Part shown: positions 24,297 to 33,495 of the stretch, piece by piece
Numbering within the stretch: position 1 is the stretch's first letter
Layout: each line of letters begins with the position of its first letter
From: Fimenecus sp964527585
GTDB lineage: Bacteria; Bacillota; Clostridia; Oscillospirales; Acutalibacteraceae
Direction: 5' to 3'
DNA length: 64,000 nt
Assembly (NCBI GenBank): GCA_964527585.1
Contig: CAZGPE010000002.1
Coordinates: forward strand, 1-64,000
Made by a program: the position numbers and the translations under genes
The notes under the pieces: model-generated
Told to the model about the DNA's origin: nothing
Seen by the model: the letters and a program-made list of their open reading frames with translations, nothing else
The model's database searches: none

Positions 24297-26144
24297 TTAC
24301 TCCGTACAAATTTCATATATTCCGTCTTCGTCAAGTTTATATTTCTTATATAAGCTTGAAACCGAAGCGTGTTTTACGAATTCATTTTCAATTGCCGTAA
24401 TTTTATATTTTCCTTTATAGCCGTTTTGAATCAGCATACTGCCGAAAGTTTCGGCAATTCCGCCGCTTTTTATTCCCTCTTCGAAGAAATATACTTTTTT
24501 ACATTTGAGAGCATACTCGATTGCCTGTTCGTCAATAGGCTGAATACGGTTAAGTTTTATAACCGAAAAGTCTTTTGAGTTTTTGTTTAATTTATCGCAA
24601 GCCGTACATGCGTGAGCACTTATCCTTCCGTATGTAACAATGCAGTTTTCGGCATCTTTATCTCCGTATATACCGAAAGAGTCTGTAATACAGGAGAATT
24701 TATCTTCGTCTACGGTCTTTTCCTGACCTCTCGGATAGCGTATTACCGCCAAACCTTCAGTGTGATAAATTGCGGTTATGAAGCATTGCTTGAGTTCCGA
24801 ATAACCGCAAGGTGAAAATACCGTTATTCCCGGAACGGTGTTTAACAGCGATGCATCGAGAATTCCCTGATGTGAAATGCCGTCTTCACCAACAAAACCT
24901 GCTCTGTCAACGGCGATTATCATATGTAAATTCTGCATTGTTCCGTCGTGAACCAATTGATCAAAACATCTTTGTAAGAAGGATGAATAAACCGCAAAGA
25001 CGGGAACCATGCCGCCTTTTGCGAGTCCGGAAGAAAAGGTAACGGCGTGTTCTTCGGCAATTCCGACATCGAAAAATCTGTCGGGATACTGTTCTTTGAA
25101 CTTTTCAAGACCCGTCCCCAAACTCATTGCAGCGGTTACCGCACAAATTCTTTTGTCTTTTGACGCCATGGAACACAGCAAATCTCCGAATTCCGAAGAA
25201 AAGTTAGTTCCGGAATAGTTGGGCTCACCCGTATTTATATTAAATTTCGAAACACCGTGAAATTCACTCGGTGATTTTTCGGCAAAATCATAACCTTTGC
25301 CTTTCGTAGTGCTGATATGGAGCAAAACGGGAGCGTTTTTTACAAGTTTTGCCGTTTCAAGAGCTTCACAAAGTTGGTCGATGTTATGTCCGTCAATCGG
25401 CCCCATATATCTAAATCCCAAATCTTCGAAAAATGTGCTTTTGTAGATAATGTTTTTGATTTTTGTTTTTAAGGCATAAATAGACGAAGAAAGTTTCTTT
25501 CCGATTAAAGGAATTTTGTTAATTGCAGTTTCGGTTTTTGCTTTTATCTTATAATACCTCGGCCGTGAGCGGATTACGGCAAGATAACGGGCAACCGAAC
25601 CGACATTTTTCGAAATTGACATCTCATTATCATTGAGAATTACAATAAGATTTTTTCCCGATCTGCCGGCATTGTTCAGCGCTTCGTAAGCAAGACCGCC
25701 CGTAAGCGCTCCGTCTCCGATAACGGCAACGGTCGAATGTTTATCGTTATTTATACTGTTTGCCGTTGCAACACCGAGCGCCTGAGAAATCGAAACACTT
25801 GAATGACCGCTGAAAAAGACATCGTGTTCGCTTTCATCGGGATTTGTAAAACCGGAAATTCCGTCTTCGGTGCGTAACGAGGAAAATTCGTCATATCGTC
25901 CCGTAAGAAGCTTATGCGTATAGCACTGATGACCTACATCCCAAATAATTTTATCCCACGGAGAATTAAAAACTCTGTGTAAAGCGACAGTAAGTTCTAC
26001 AACACCGAGATTCGAAGCAAGATGACCGCCGTTGTTTGAAACGGTATCAATTAAAACTTTTCGACACTCTTCGGCGAGTTTAGGCAAATCGTTTTTATTA
26101 AGTTTTTTTACATCGTCAGGTGATTTGATTTTTTCTAAATACAT
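24297..26144 (-). CDS. dxs: 1-deoxy-D-xylulose-5-phosphate synthase
   Basis: First enzyme of the MEP isoprenoid pathway, from pyruvate and glyceraldehyde 3-phosphate with thiamine diphosphate. At 615 aa it is full length, with GHQCYTHKLLTGR near 70, the thiamine motif GDGALTGGLAYEALNNAG near 145-175, and transketolase C-terminal segments. It follows ispA, as in Bacillus. Confidence 0.97.
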   Translation of the reverse strand: MYLEKIKSPDDVKKLNKNDLPKLAEECRKVLIDTVSNNGGHLASNLGVVELTVALHRVFNSPWDKIIWDVGHQCYTHKLLTGRYDEFSSLRTEDGISGFTNPDESEHDVFFSGHSSVSISQALGVATANSINNDKHSTVAVIGDGALTGGLAYEALNNAGRSGKNLIVILNDNEMSISKNVGSVARYLAVIRSRPRYYKIKAKTETAINKIPLIGKKLSSSIYALKTKIKNIIYKSTFFEDLGFRYMGPIDGHNIDQLCEALETAKLVKNAPVLLHISTTKGKGYDFAEKSPSEFHGVSKFNINTGEPNYSGTNFSSEFGDLLCSMASKDKRICAVTAAMSLGTGLEKFKEQYPDRFFDVGIAEEHAVTFSSGLAKGGMVPVFAVYSSFLQRCFDQLVHDGTMQNLHMIIAVDRAGFVGEDGISHQGILDASLLNTVPGITVFSPCGYSELKQCFITAIYHTEGLAVIRYPRGQEKTVDEDKFSCITDSFGIYGDKDAENCIVTYGRISAHACTACDKLNKNSKDFSVIKLNRIQPIDEQAIEYALKCKKVYFFEEGIKSGGIAETFGSMLIQNGYKGKYKITAIENEFVKHASVSSLYKKYKLDEDGIYEICTE

Positions 26145-26164
26145 AACTAAAACCTCCGACAGAA

Positions 26165-27055
26165 TTATTTTTTTCTGTCAGCAAGACTTACAGCAAAATT
26201 TTTCAGAAATCCTGTTTTTTCGCTGTCGAATATTTCAAGGCTTTCCAAAGCCTCTTTTGTAAGTTGATTAACAATTTCTTTTGATTTTTGGATTCCCAAA
26301 AGAGAAACATAAGTTACTTTTTCGTTTTTGATATCGCTTCCGACAGGTTTGCCGAGAGTTTGTGTATCGCTTGTAACATCGAGAATATCATCAACAATCT
26401 GAAAAGCAAAGCCGATACATTCTGCGTATTTTTCAGCCGCTTTAAGTTTTTCGTCGCTGTCGACATTGGCGGCATAACAACCGAGAAGAACAGCGGATTT
26501 AATCAAAGCACCTGTTTTCAATCGGTCGATAGTTTTAATTTTTTCGAAATCCGGTGTCGAATTTTCAGCCTGCAAATCGAGAACCTGACCGCCGACCATA
26601 CCGTTAACACCGACTAAATCGGCAAGTGTACGGACAGCTTTGATTTTATTTTCCGCAGTAATGCCGTTTCCGTCAAGCAAAGCCGTTTCAAAAGCCAATG
26701 TGAGCAATCCGTCCCCTGCCAAAAGCGCATATTCTTCACCGTAAACCTTGTGGCATGAAGGTTTACCTCTTCTGAAATCATCGTTATCCATACAAGGCAA
26801 ATCGTCATGAATAAGCGAATATGTGTGTATCATTTCAACTGCACAGGCAAAATTCATTGCATCCTCTGTATTGCCGCCGCAAAGTTTACAAAATTCAAGC
26901 GTTAAAATCGGTCTTATTCTTTTTCCGCCGTTTTCAAGCGAATAAGACATTGCCTGCGTTATATAGTCCTGACCGTCGGAAACTTTATAAACTCGTTTTT
27001 TCAGTTCGCTTTCAATAAGAGAAACATAAGAATTCACGGTTAAATTATCTGTCAT
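26165..27055 (-). CDS. ispA: Farnesyl/geranyl diphosphate synthase
   Basis: A chain-elongating trans-prenyltransferase of 296 aa. First Asp-rich motif DDLPCMDNDDFRRG (near residue 79) and second DDILDVTSD (near 218), with ENGGKRIRP near the N-terminus. It overlaps xseB by 11 bp, the common xseB-ispA-dxs arrangement. Confidence 0.95.
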   Translation of the reverse strand: MTDNLTVNSYVSLIESELKKRVYKVSDGQDYITQAMSYSLENGGKRIRPILTLEFCKLCGGNTEDAMNFACAVEMIHTYSLIHDDLPCMDNDDFRRGKPSCHKVYGEEYALLAGDGLLTLAFETALLDGNGITAENKIKAVRTLADLVGVNGMVGGQVLDLQAENSTPDFEKIKTIDRLKTGALIKSAVLLGCYAANVDSDEKLKAAEKYAECIGFAFQIVDDILDVTSDTQTLGKPVGSDIKNEKVTYVSLLGIQKSKEIVNQLTKEALESLEIFDSEKTGFLKNFAVSLADRKK

Positions 27056-27257
27056 CGTTTTTCACCTGCGAATTTCCGCTTGTAAGCACGGTAAATTTTT
27101 GTTGAGCATCATTTAATTTTTTATTGCAAAAATCAGCTAAATGAGTACCTTCTTCAAAAAGTTTCATTGATTTATCAAGTTCAACAGTACCGCTTTCAAG
27201 CATTTCAACTATTTCTTCAAGACGCTTAAACGCCTGTTCGTATGTTAAATTACTCAT
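27045..27257 (-). CDS. xseB: Exodeoxyribonuclease VII small subunit
   Basis: A 70-aa helical subunit: SNLTYEQAFKRLEEIVEMLESG, then LDKSMKLFEEGTHL (quoted in part) are family hallmarks. The ATG at 27257 has AAAGGAG upstream and overlaps the xseA stop as ATGA, indicating coupled synthesis with the large subunit. Confidence 0.94.
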   Translation of the reverse strand: MSNLTYEQAFKRLEEIVEMLESGTVELDKSMKLFEEGTHLADFCNKKLNDAQQKFTVLTSGNSQVKNDDR

Positions 27258-28462
27258 TTTAACTCCTTTACTTCGCAAACGGCTGAGCCGTCATAAAAAT
27301 CAATTTCAATTTTACTTCCCTGTTCGATTTCTTTTGATGAAGTGATTGCTTTTGAACCGTAATAAGCCACGCTGTAGCCTCTTGCAAGAATTTTCAGCGG
27401 ACTTAATGCGTTAAGTTTTTCAACAGCGGAAGAAAACAAATGTCGCTTTTCGGTTAAATCGGTATTAAATGTGTTTATCATTTTTGTCTCAACCGAATCA
27501 AGCATCATTCTTTTAATATCGAGAGCATTACAAGGATCTTTCATCGAATTTTTGGAGAGAACCGAATTCAACGCTTCGGTTTTTGAAGAAAGCATATTTT
27601 TAACTGTGCTTTTCATTTCAAAACAAGCCGATGCAATATGTCTTTTGAGTTCTTCGTTGTCGGGAACGGCCATTTCAGCCGCCGCAGAAGGCGTTTCTGC
27701 ACGCACATCCGCAACAAAATCCGCAATTGTAAAATCGGTTTCGTGTCCAACGGCGGAAATTACGGGGATTTGACATTTATATATTTCACGGGCAAGTTCC
27801 TCGCTGTTAAAACTCCATAAATCTTCAATCGAACCGCCGCCACGACCGATTATTATAACATCAACACTTGCAGTTTCGTTAAAATAAGACAATCCGCTGA
27901 TTAACTGAGCGACGGAGTTTTCTCCCTGCACCTGAGCAGGATACAGTATAACTTCGGCGCACGGGTATCTTCTGCCGAGAATATTGCGAATATCCTCAAT
28001 AGCAGCACCGGTCGGGGAAGTAATTACACCTATTTTATCGGGAAATTCAGGTAAACTTTTTTTGTGTGAACTGTCGAACAAACCTTCGGAATACAAGCGT
28101 TTCTTAATTTGTTCGAATTCAAGCGTGAGCGCCCCTATTCCGTCAGGCTGCATATCATCGACATAAAACTGATAACTTCCCTGCGCTTCGAAAAGAGAAA
28201 CTCTTCCACGGACAATTACGCTCATTCCGTCCTCGACATTAAAGCGAAGCCTTTCGGCATTTGATTTGAACATAACCGCACGGATACAGGAATTCTTATC
28301 TTTTAATGTAAAATACAAATGACCTGTACGGTAGTGATTGGTGAAATTGGAAATTTCGCCAATCATAAAAACGCAGTTAAGCGTAAAATCGTTATCGAGT
28401 ACTTGTTTTACATAACTGTTAAGTTGTGTAACTGTCAAAACGACAGGTCTTGCGTCAATCAT
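27254..28462 (-). CDS. xseA: Exodeoxyribonuclease VII large subunit
   Basis: The 402-aa catalytic subunit, with an N-terminal OB fold (about 1-100) and a nuclease domain containing GVITSPTGAAIEDI, IIGRGGGSIEDLW and PVISAVGHETD. Its ATG overlaps the stop of the TsaD-like gene by 4 bp. Confidence 0.96.
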   Translation of the reverse strand: MIDARPVVLTVTQLNSYVKQVLDNDFTLNCVFMIGEISNFTNHYRTGHLYFTLKDKNSCIRAVMFKSNAERLRFNVEDGMSVIVRGRVSLFEAQGSYQFYVDDMQPDGIGALTLEFEQIKKRLYSEGLFDSSHKKSLPEFPDKIGVITSPTGAAIEDIRNILGRRYPCAEVILYPAQVQGENSVAQLISGLSYFNETASVDVIIIGRGGGSIEDLWSFNSEELAREIYKCQIPVISAVGHETDFTIADFVADVRAETPSAAAEMAVPDNEELKRHIASACFEMKSTVKNMLSSKTEALNSVLSKNSMKDPCNALDIKRMMLDSVETKMINTFNTDLTEKRHLFSSAVEKLNALSPLKILARGYSVAYYGSKAITSSKEIEQGSKIEIDFYDGSAVCEVKELK

Positions 28463-29400
28463 AGACTACCCTTACTTTTCAAACTTGTTAAATATGCAAT
28501 TCCGCAGGCATTATCCGCAGAATATGCAGGAAGAGTGAATATTGCATTATACTTTTCACTCATATATTTTCTTAAAAGAGTATTTGACGAAACGCCGCCG
28601 GAAAATACGATCGGTAAATTTCCGTATTCTTTGATAAGAACTTCGACGGTTTTATCAACGGCGGATATGATACTTTGGATACAAAATTTAGATATGTTTT
28701 CGGCACTTTCATTTTGTTCGATCATTTTTTTTACTTTGTTTTCTATTCCCGAAAGTGAGCAATCCGTACCTCTTAAAAAAGATTTTACCGAATAATCGTT
28801 TGGACTTTTAAGAGATAACTCATCAATTTTTACTCCGCAAGGAAACTTAAGTCCCATAAGCACTCCGGTACGGTCAATCGCCTGTCCCGCTTTCAAATCA
28901 AGTGATTTTGCGATAATTTCGGTTGATATAATATTCTCTTTATCGGGAGAGACTAAAACTGCTTCGGTTGTTCCTCCGGAAAGATGAAAAGCGATAAACT
29001 TTTTGCTTAATAAAGAGTGATTTTCCGTTGAAAAAACAACAGATGCAATATGTCCCTGTTGGTGAGAAAACTCGTACAACGGTAAATTCATTGCCGACGA
29101 CATACTTTTTGCAACCGCCATACCGCTTAAAAAACACGGCATATAGGATCCGTCTTCACTTCTCGGTTTTGATGAAACTCCTATTGCGGAAATCTCTTTG
29201 TCGAAACCGTCAAAAAGTTTATGAATAATTTGAGGCAGTTGAACGGTATGATGGAACACGGCGTCGCTTTGCCGTAAGCCTATACTTCCCTCTTTTACGG
29301 GTAAAAGCATTTTCTCGTTTAATGCTTCATTGGTAAGACTGTCATAAATTGCCGCAGAAGTTGTATAATTGCTCGTATCAATTCCGAGATAATTACTCAT
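28459..29400 (-). CDS. TsaD/Kae1-like (peptidase M22 family) paralogue
   Basis: A 313-aa ASKHA-fold protein related to TsaD. An N-terminal LGIDTSNYTTS matches the TsaD phosphate loop, H113 and H117 (FSHQQGHIAS) match the metal-binding HxxxH, and SGGTT (141-145) corresponds to SGGHT of TsaD. It is about 25 residues shorter than TsaD and sequence outside the motifs is divergent, so it is more likely a paralogue than the canonical t6A enzyme. It lies between nusB and xseA, where Bacillus has folD. Function unknown. Confidence 0.7.
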   Translation of the reverse strand: MSNYLGIDTSNYTTSAAIYDSLTNEALNEKMLLPVKEGSIGLRQSDAVFHHTVQLPQIIHKLFDGFDKEISAIGVSSKPRSEDGSYMPCFLSGMAVAKSMSSAMNLPLYEFSHQQGHIASVVFSTENHSLLSKKFIAFHLSGGTTEAVLVSPDKENIISTEIIAKSLDLKAGQAIDRTGVLMGLKFPCGVKIDELSLKSPNDYSVKSFLRGTDCSLSGIENKVKKMIEQNESAENISKFCIQSIISAVDKTVEVLIKEYGNLPIVFSGGVSSNTLLRKYMSEKYNAIFTLPAYSADNACGIAYLTSLKSKGSL

Positions 29401-29800
29401 TTTCGGATTTTCCTCTTATGTAAGAACCTAAAATTCCGTTAATAAACGATGCATCGGATGTGCTTGCATACTTTTTAGCCAACTCAACCGCTTCATTTGC
29501 CGAAACACTTGACGGCACGGAGTCGAGATAAAGAATTTCCGCAATTGCAAGACGGAGTATCGCAAGCGAAACCTTGGGCAGTCTTGATATTTTCCAGCCG
29601 ATTGAATATTTCTCGATAACGGAATCTATCGTTTCGAGATTTTCAAATACTGTTTTAGCAAGACTTTCCGAAAATAAAGAATGTTCAAAACACTCGCTTT
29701 CGTAAGCACAGGATAAAAGCTCGTCCATATCGACTTCTTTGTTAAATTCCTTCTCAAAAATAAAAATGAACGCCTGTTCTCTTTCTTGACTTCTTGTCAT
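29393..29800 (-). CDS. nusB: Transcription antitermination factor NusB
   Basis: Binds boxA RNA with NusE in rRNA antitermination. An all-helical 135-aa protein with MTRSQEREQAFIFIFEKEF, RLPKVSLAILRLAIAEIL and SANEAVELAKKYASTSDASF. It overlaps the downstream TsaD-like gene by 8 bp. Confidence 0.95.
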   Translation of the reverse strand: MTRSQEREQAFIFIFEKEFNKEVDMDELLSCAYESECFEHSLFSESLAKTVFENLETIDSVIEKYSIGWKISRLPKVSLAILRLAIAEILYLDSVPSSVSANEAVELAKKYASTSDASFINGILGSYIRGKSENE

Positions 29801-29814
29801 ATAAATACCTCACA

Positions 29815-29861
29815 TAAAAAATAAGGCTTTTCGAAACAGTATATTAACATTTCAAAAAGCC
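29815..29861 (-). terminator. Terminator between the asp23-like gene and nusB
   Basis: GGCTTTTTGAAA and TTTCGAAAAGCC form a 12-bp stem with one G-U pair, followed on the minus strand by TTATTTTTT. Readthrough or an unseen promoter must supply nusB, which starts 15 bp later. Confidence 0.75.
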
Positions 29862-29888
29862 CGAAAAAACAAATTAAATTATCCAGGT

Positions 29889-30224
29889 TCAAAAATCAAT
29901 GCCTTGAATACAAACATTGACTTTACTTACAACTTTGCCCGTCATACTCTGAACGGAATTTTTGACGGCACGCTGAATTGCGGCGGATACTGTCTGAACA
30001 TTATAACCGTCCTTGACATTTATATAAACTTGAATTTTTATCTCATTGTCAAGGCACCAAACCTTAACCGCTTTTTGTATTGGAGTTTGGCTTTTAATAT
30101 CGGGTGCTATATGAGAAAAAGAGCCGAATCCTTCAACTTCTTCAACGGCACTTGAAGCGATTTTTGAAATAACTTCATCAGATATAACAAGTTCACTGTG
30201 TGATGTTCGGTTAAAAAGTTTCAT
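29889..30224 (-). CDS. Asp23/Gls24 family (YqhY-like) envelope-stress protein
   Basis: A 111-aa Asp23/DUF322 protein, with SDEVISKIASSAVEEVEGF and VNVKDGYNVQTVSAAIQRAVKNSV (in part). In Bacillus the homologue YqhY sits next to accBC and nusB and influences acetyl-CoA carboxylase. The ATG at 30224 follows AAGGTGG. accB and accC are not adjacent here. Confidence 0.88.
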   Translation of the reverse strand: MKLFNRTSHSELVISDEVISKIASSAVEEVEGFGSFSHIAPDIKSQTPIQKAVKVWCLDNEIKIQVYINVKDGYNVQTVSAAIQRAVKNSVQSMTGKVVSKVNVCIQGIDF

Positions 30225-30247
30225 TAAACAACCACCTTTCACCGCTT

Positions 30248-30275
30248 ATTATACCACAAAGAAAAAAATAAACAA
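30248..30275 (-). promoter_or_regulatory. Promoter of the asp23-like gene
   Basis: Minus strand -35 TTGTTT (30270-30275), 16-bp spacer, -10 TATAAT (30248-30253), immediately after spoIIIAH. It separates vegetative genes from the sporulation operon. Confidence 0.55.
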
Positions 30276-30809
30276 CTATTTTGATTCAATGATTGTGATT
30301 TTTTCCAAAGAAATTTCCGTTTTATTGTTTATTATATCTTTGATCTGTATACAGACTTCATCGCTTAATGTTCCTTTTTCAAGAACGATTTCCGCAGAAT
30401 CGCCCAACGACACAAAAACATTACCGCCTGTTTTTGCTTTTATCAGGCTCTCAATTTCACTTTCCAAAACAATATTTTTCGATAATGTCTCCAACATTTC
30501 ATTAGCGTTTTTTCTGCTTTCTTCATCCGCTTGCGAATTTTCGATTACAGACATAATGGCGTTTTTCGATTCTTCTTGAGCTTTTGCTCTGTTTAACTGA
30601 GCCTGAGAAAAATATTCATCGGTTACACCGGAAGCGTTAACATAATACGCATCTCCTAAATTTGCCGAATGGGACGAAGTAGATGAAACTTCGATTTCGG
30701 CCTGCTCGGAAACAGGCCTTGTATAATACCAATTTACAAACATTGCTCCGACAAGAGCGATTATAAGTGATGCCGCTACAATTTGTTTTCTTTTTACAGT
30801 TAAACTCAT
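30276..30809 (-). CDS. spoIIIAH: Stage III sporulation protein AH
   Basis: Mother-cell membrane protein that binds forespore SpoIIQ in the feeding-tube channel. A 177-aa protein with one N-terminal helix (about 10-28), a linker, and a C-terminal ring-building motif domain related to YscJ/FliF (about 90-175). Last gene of spoIIIAA-AH. Confidence 0.93.
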   Translation of the reverse strand: MSLTVKRKQIVAASLIIALVGAMFVNWYYTRPVSEQAEIEVSSTSSHSANLGDAYYVNASGVTDEYFSQAQLNRAKAQEESKNAIMSVIENSQADEESRKNANEMLETLSKNIVLESEIESLIKAKTGGNVFVSLGDSAEIVLEKGTLSDEVCIQIKDIINNKTEISLEKITIIESK

Positions 30810-30810
30810 A

Positions 30811-31356
30811 TTATTCCTCCGTAGATTTCATTTTCAAAACCGAAATATGATTTATTTTTATGCCCAGCAAAGCGCTTACGGCATTGATTACATCATTTTT
30901 AACCTTACTGTTTTCACCGCCTTGACAAACGATAATAACCCCTTGAATTTCCGGGAATTCCGTTTTCAATATAACGCAGGAATCTCCTGAAGAAGTGTCG
31001 ATTACAACATACTCATTATCGCTTTTTGATTGAGATTTCCCATCGGAACTTTGATTTTCTATTACCGAATTCATTGCATATTTGTTTTCTTTACCCGATT
31101 TTAATGTAACCATAACTTCACACTTCCCCGCTCCGTCAACTTGCGAAACTATTTGTTTTAGGCGTTCTTCAAGCTGCAATTCATATTGCGTTTGAGAAAT
31201 TTCGGTTGTTTTTGTTGCGTTGCCGTCAGCCGAGTTTTCATTAACCGTACTTTGTTGTGAAAAAACAAGCATAATTATTCCTATGCATCCGATTATCAGC
31301 ATAGTGCAAAGTTTTTTGTCTTTTTTTAACAAATTTAAGATTTTACTGATTTTCAT
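30811..31356 (-). CDS. spoIIIAG: Stage III sporulation protein AG
   Basis: A 181-aa protein with one helix (about 18-34), a Ser/Thr/Asn linker, and a ring-forming domain with GAGKCEVMVTLKSGKENKYA and EIQGVIIVCQGG. It forms a large ring in the SpoIIIA-SpoIIQ complex in Bacillus. One base from spoIIIAH. Confidence 0.93.
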   Translation of the reverse strand: MKISKILNLLKKDKKLCTMLIIGCIGIIMLVFSQQSTVNENSADGNATKTTEISQTQYELQLEERLKQIVSQVDGAGKCEVMVTLKSGKENKYAMNSVIENQSSDGKSQSKSDNEYVVIDTSSGDSCVILKTEFPEIQGVIIVCQGGENSKVKNDVINAVSALLGIKINHISVLKMKSTEE

Positions 31357-31803
31357 CTAATCACCCGTAAAAACCGTATCATTCTCAACATTAAAGGTTT
31401 CGCAAATAAGTTCCCGTGCTTTTTCTCTCTGTTCGGATTCGATTATTTCGATATTTATTTTTTTCAGAATATAAACATTATCTTCGATTTCCGAAACAAC
31501 GCTTATTTCACCGAATTCAATCGAATTTTCTTTCAATACATTTTCCGTTGCCGTTTTCACTGTTAAATCGTAAGAATTCTTATAATTTATTTCTTCTCGG
31601 TCAATATATTCAAAATCAGTATTGATTACATTTTCTATATTCTCTTTTTCAAAAAGAGGATTACAAAAAACAGAAAGAATTATTAAGGAAAACGCTATTT
31701 GCGTAATTCTTTTTACTTTACCTCTCGGTACAAGATAACCGATCACAGCGGTTATTAACAAAATTAAACATAAATTTAGTGCCCATTCTTTTATTTCTTC
31801 CAT
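31357..31803 (-). CDS. spoIIIAF: Stage III sporulation protein AF
   Basis: A 148-aa protein with two N-terminal membrane helices (about 8-25 and 32-48) and a small C-terminal domain that belongs to the ring-building family. It adjoins spoIIIAG without a gap. Sequence is weakly conserved; the position in the operon supports the assignment. Confidence 0.88.
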   Translation of the reverse strand: MEEIKEWALNLCLILLITAVIGYLVPRGKVKRITQIAFSLIILSVFCNPLFEKENIENVINTDFEYIDREEINYKNSYDLTVKTATENVLKENSIEFGEISVVSEIEDNVYILKKINIEIIESEQREKARELICETFNVENDTVFTGD

Positions 31804-31805
31804 TT

Positions 31806-32912
31806 TTAACTCCTAAAACTGAGTATTGTTCCGGTTGTTAAAACAAAAACAGCAGCGGTAAAAATCAGAAACACATTTACAAGTGAAACCGTAGAACACA
31901 AACTGTCAAGTATTTTTGCGGTGCGGTCTCCCGAAAACGATTTACAAAGTGCTGAGCTAACGCTTATAAAAAAATACCAAATCAGCAATTCAATAACGGA
32001 CGGTATTACGGTTATAACAACTGCGATTATTCCGAAAGCACCGAATACATTTTTAATCAACGAAAACGAGCCTAAAATCGAAGTCAGCGCTTCACCGACC
32101 GTACTGCCGATAATCGGTATCAAACTTCCCGAAGCGGTTTTAATACCCTTTAGTGCAAGATTATCGGCAGATACCGAAAGATTTCCTTTAACATTTATCA
32201 AACCGATAAATATGCTTGCCGTTACCGATAGCAAAACCGTAATCACCTTTTTTATCAAAGCCGTTATTTTTTCCAAATTCAAATTATCATTAAGAGAAGA
32301 ATATACATTTAAGCAGGTCATTACAGAAATCAACGGCATAATAAAAAGTTCGGTGCTTTTTGTTAAAACTTCCGCAAAACCGATAATGACGGAACTGTAT
32401 GTAAAGGATGTTATAGGCTGACCGCTTGCGGAAATTAAGGCAGTGAAAACCGGAATATAAGATAGCATAAAATCCCCGACACTTTTTATTGATGACACCG
32501 CACTTGTCAGCGCATCGGATAAAGGTACCGCAATTATGCAAATTAAAAATGCCGTTTCGAAAACCGCAAACATATTTTCCTTACCGCCGGACAATTCATC
32601 CGTGAAATTTCCGACAAACGATGATGCGATAAAAAATCCCAACATTATCAGAAAAGCTTTGAGCGGTTCTTTATATCTCCCCTTTATAAGTTCCGAAATA
32701 ACCGTGAAAGTTTTCTTTGGCGACAGCGACATTAAATCATCGAAATCAACCGAAGAAACTCCTGCACTTTCGAGAAGCGTTTTGCTGTCGTCGCTTATCG
32801 AATTATATATTTCACCGTATTCACCGATTTGTGTTGCGTAACTTTCCATACTCAAAAACGCAAGTGTAATAACGGTTATTATGAGGCAAACTGTAATTCT
32901 TTTAATTTTCAT
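31806..32912 (-). CDS. spoIIIAE: Stage III sporulation protein AE
   Basis: A 368-aa polytopic protein with an N-terminal signal-like helix and about seven further membrane segments, the predicted channel component of the SpoIIIA complex. Conserved PLSDALTSAVSSI and SVSSALCKSFSGDR segments are visible. Its ATG overlaps spoIIIAD by 4 bp. Confidence 0.93.
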   Translation of the reverse strand: MKIKRITVCLIITVITLAFLSMESYATQIGEYGEIYNSISDDSKTLLESAGVSSVDFDDLMSLSPKKTFTVISELIKGRYKEPLKAFLIMLGFFIASSFVGNFTDELSGGKENMFAVFETAFLICIIAVPLSDALTSAVSSIKSVGDFMLSYIPVFTALISASGQPITSFTYSSVIIGFAEVLTKSTELFIMPLISVMTCLNVYSSLNDNLNLEKITALIKKVITVLLSVTASIFIGLINVKGNLSVSADNLALKGIKTASGSLIPIIGSTVGEALTSILGSFSLIKNVFGAFGIIAVVITVIPSVIELLIWYFFISVSSALCKSFSGDRTAKILDSLCSTVSLVNVFLIFTAAVFVLTTGTILSFRS

Positions 32913-33289
32913 TTCAGTAAACTTACACTCAATTCGACCAATGTTTTTACAATCGGCAAAACCAGTACGGTAATCACGGTTTTACCGATAATTTCACTTA
33001 ATGATGACAAAGCGTTTTCGCCGCTGTCTTTACAAATATCCGAAACACACTGTGTTATCAAACTAATACCTAATATTTTAAGTGATATTTTTATATACTC
33101 TGCCATTTGTTCGAATTTCGAATAATCGGCCAGTAAAGAAACTGAAATGTCCGAAACAGTATCTATTATAAAAATAAACACAACCGCAATTACGGAAAGT
33201 CTTAACAAATAAGAGAATTCGGGTTTTATCTGCTTAAAATATATCAGTATAATCAGAGAGATAACAATCAATACCGTAATTTTTATCAT
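32909..33289 (-). CDS. spoIIIAD: Stage III sporulation protein AD
   Basis: A 126-aa membrane protein with several hydrophobic helices and the segment LITQCVSDICKDSGENALSS (in part), which matches the AQLTKDAGQ region of SpoIIIAD. The ATG at 33289 is preferred; an in-frame TTG at 33301 would overlap spoIIIAC. The ribosome site is weak, so coupling to spoIIIAC is likely. Confidence 0.9.
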   Translation of the reverse strand: MIKITVLIVISLIILIYFKQIKPEFSYLLRLSVIAVVFIFIIDTVSDISVSLLADYSKFEQMAEYIKISLKILGISLITQCVSDICKDSGENALSSLSEIIGKTVITVLVLPIVKTLVELSVSLLK

Positions 33290-33290
33290 A

Positions 33291-33485
33291 TTAAAAATCA
33301 AACACCGATTTCACCGTGTCCAAAACAGATGAAATTTGCGGAATAATCATCAAAATCGCAACGATAATTCCCGCAATAACGGTTAACATTGCATAATCGT
33401 CTCTGCCTGTTTTAACAAGAACCTGATTTAATACGGCAACTATTATTCCGATTCCCGCAATTTTCAAAATAAATCCAATTTCCAT
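33291..33485 (-). CDS. spoIIIAC: Stage III sporulation protein AC
   Basis: A 64-aa protein with two membrane helices and the family core AVLNQVLVKTGRDDYAML. AAGGAGA precedes the ATG at 33485. Slightly shorter than the Bacillus protein (68 aa). Confidence 0.93.
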   Translation of the reverse strand: MEIGFILKIAGIGIIVAVLNQVLVKTGRDDYAMLTVIAGIIVAILMIIPQISSVLDTVKSVFDF

Positions 33486-33495
33486 AAAATCTCCT

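Noticed and set aside
28459..29400. Calling the gene canonical tsaD
   Set aside because: Divergent sequence and position; motif match supports family only.
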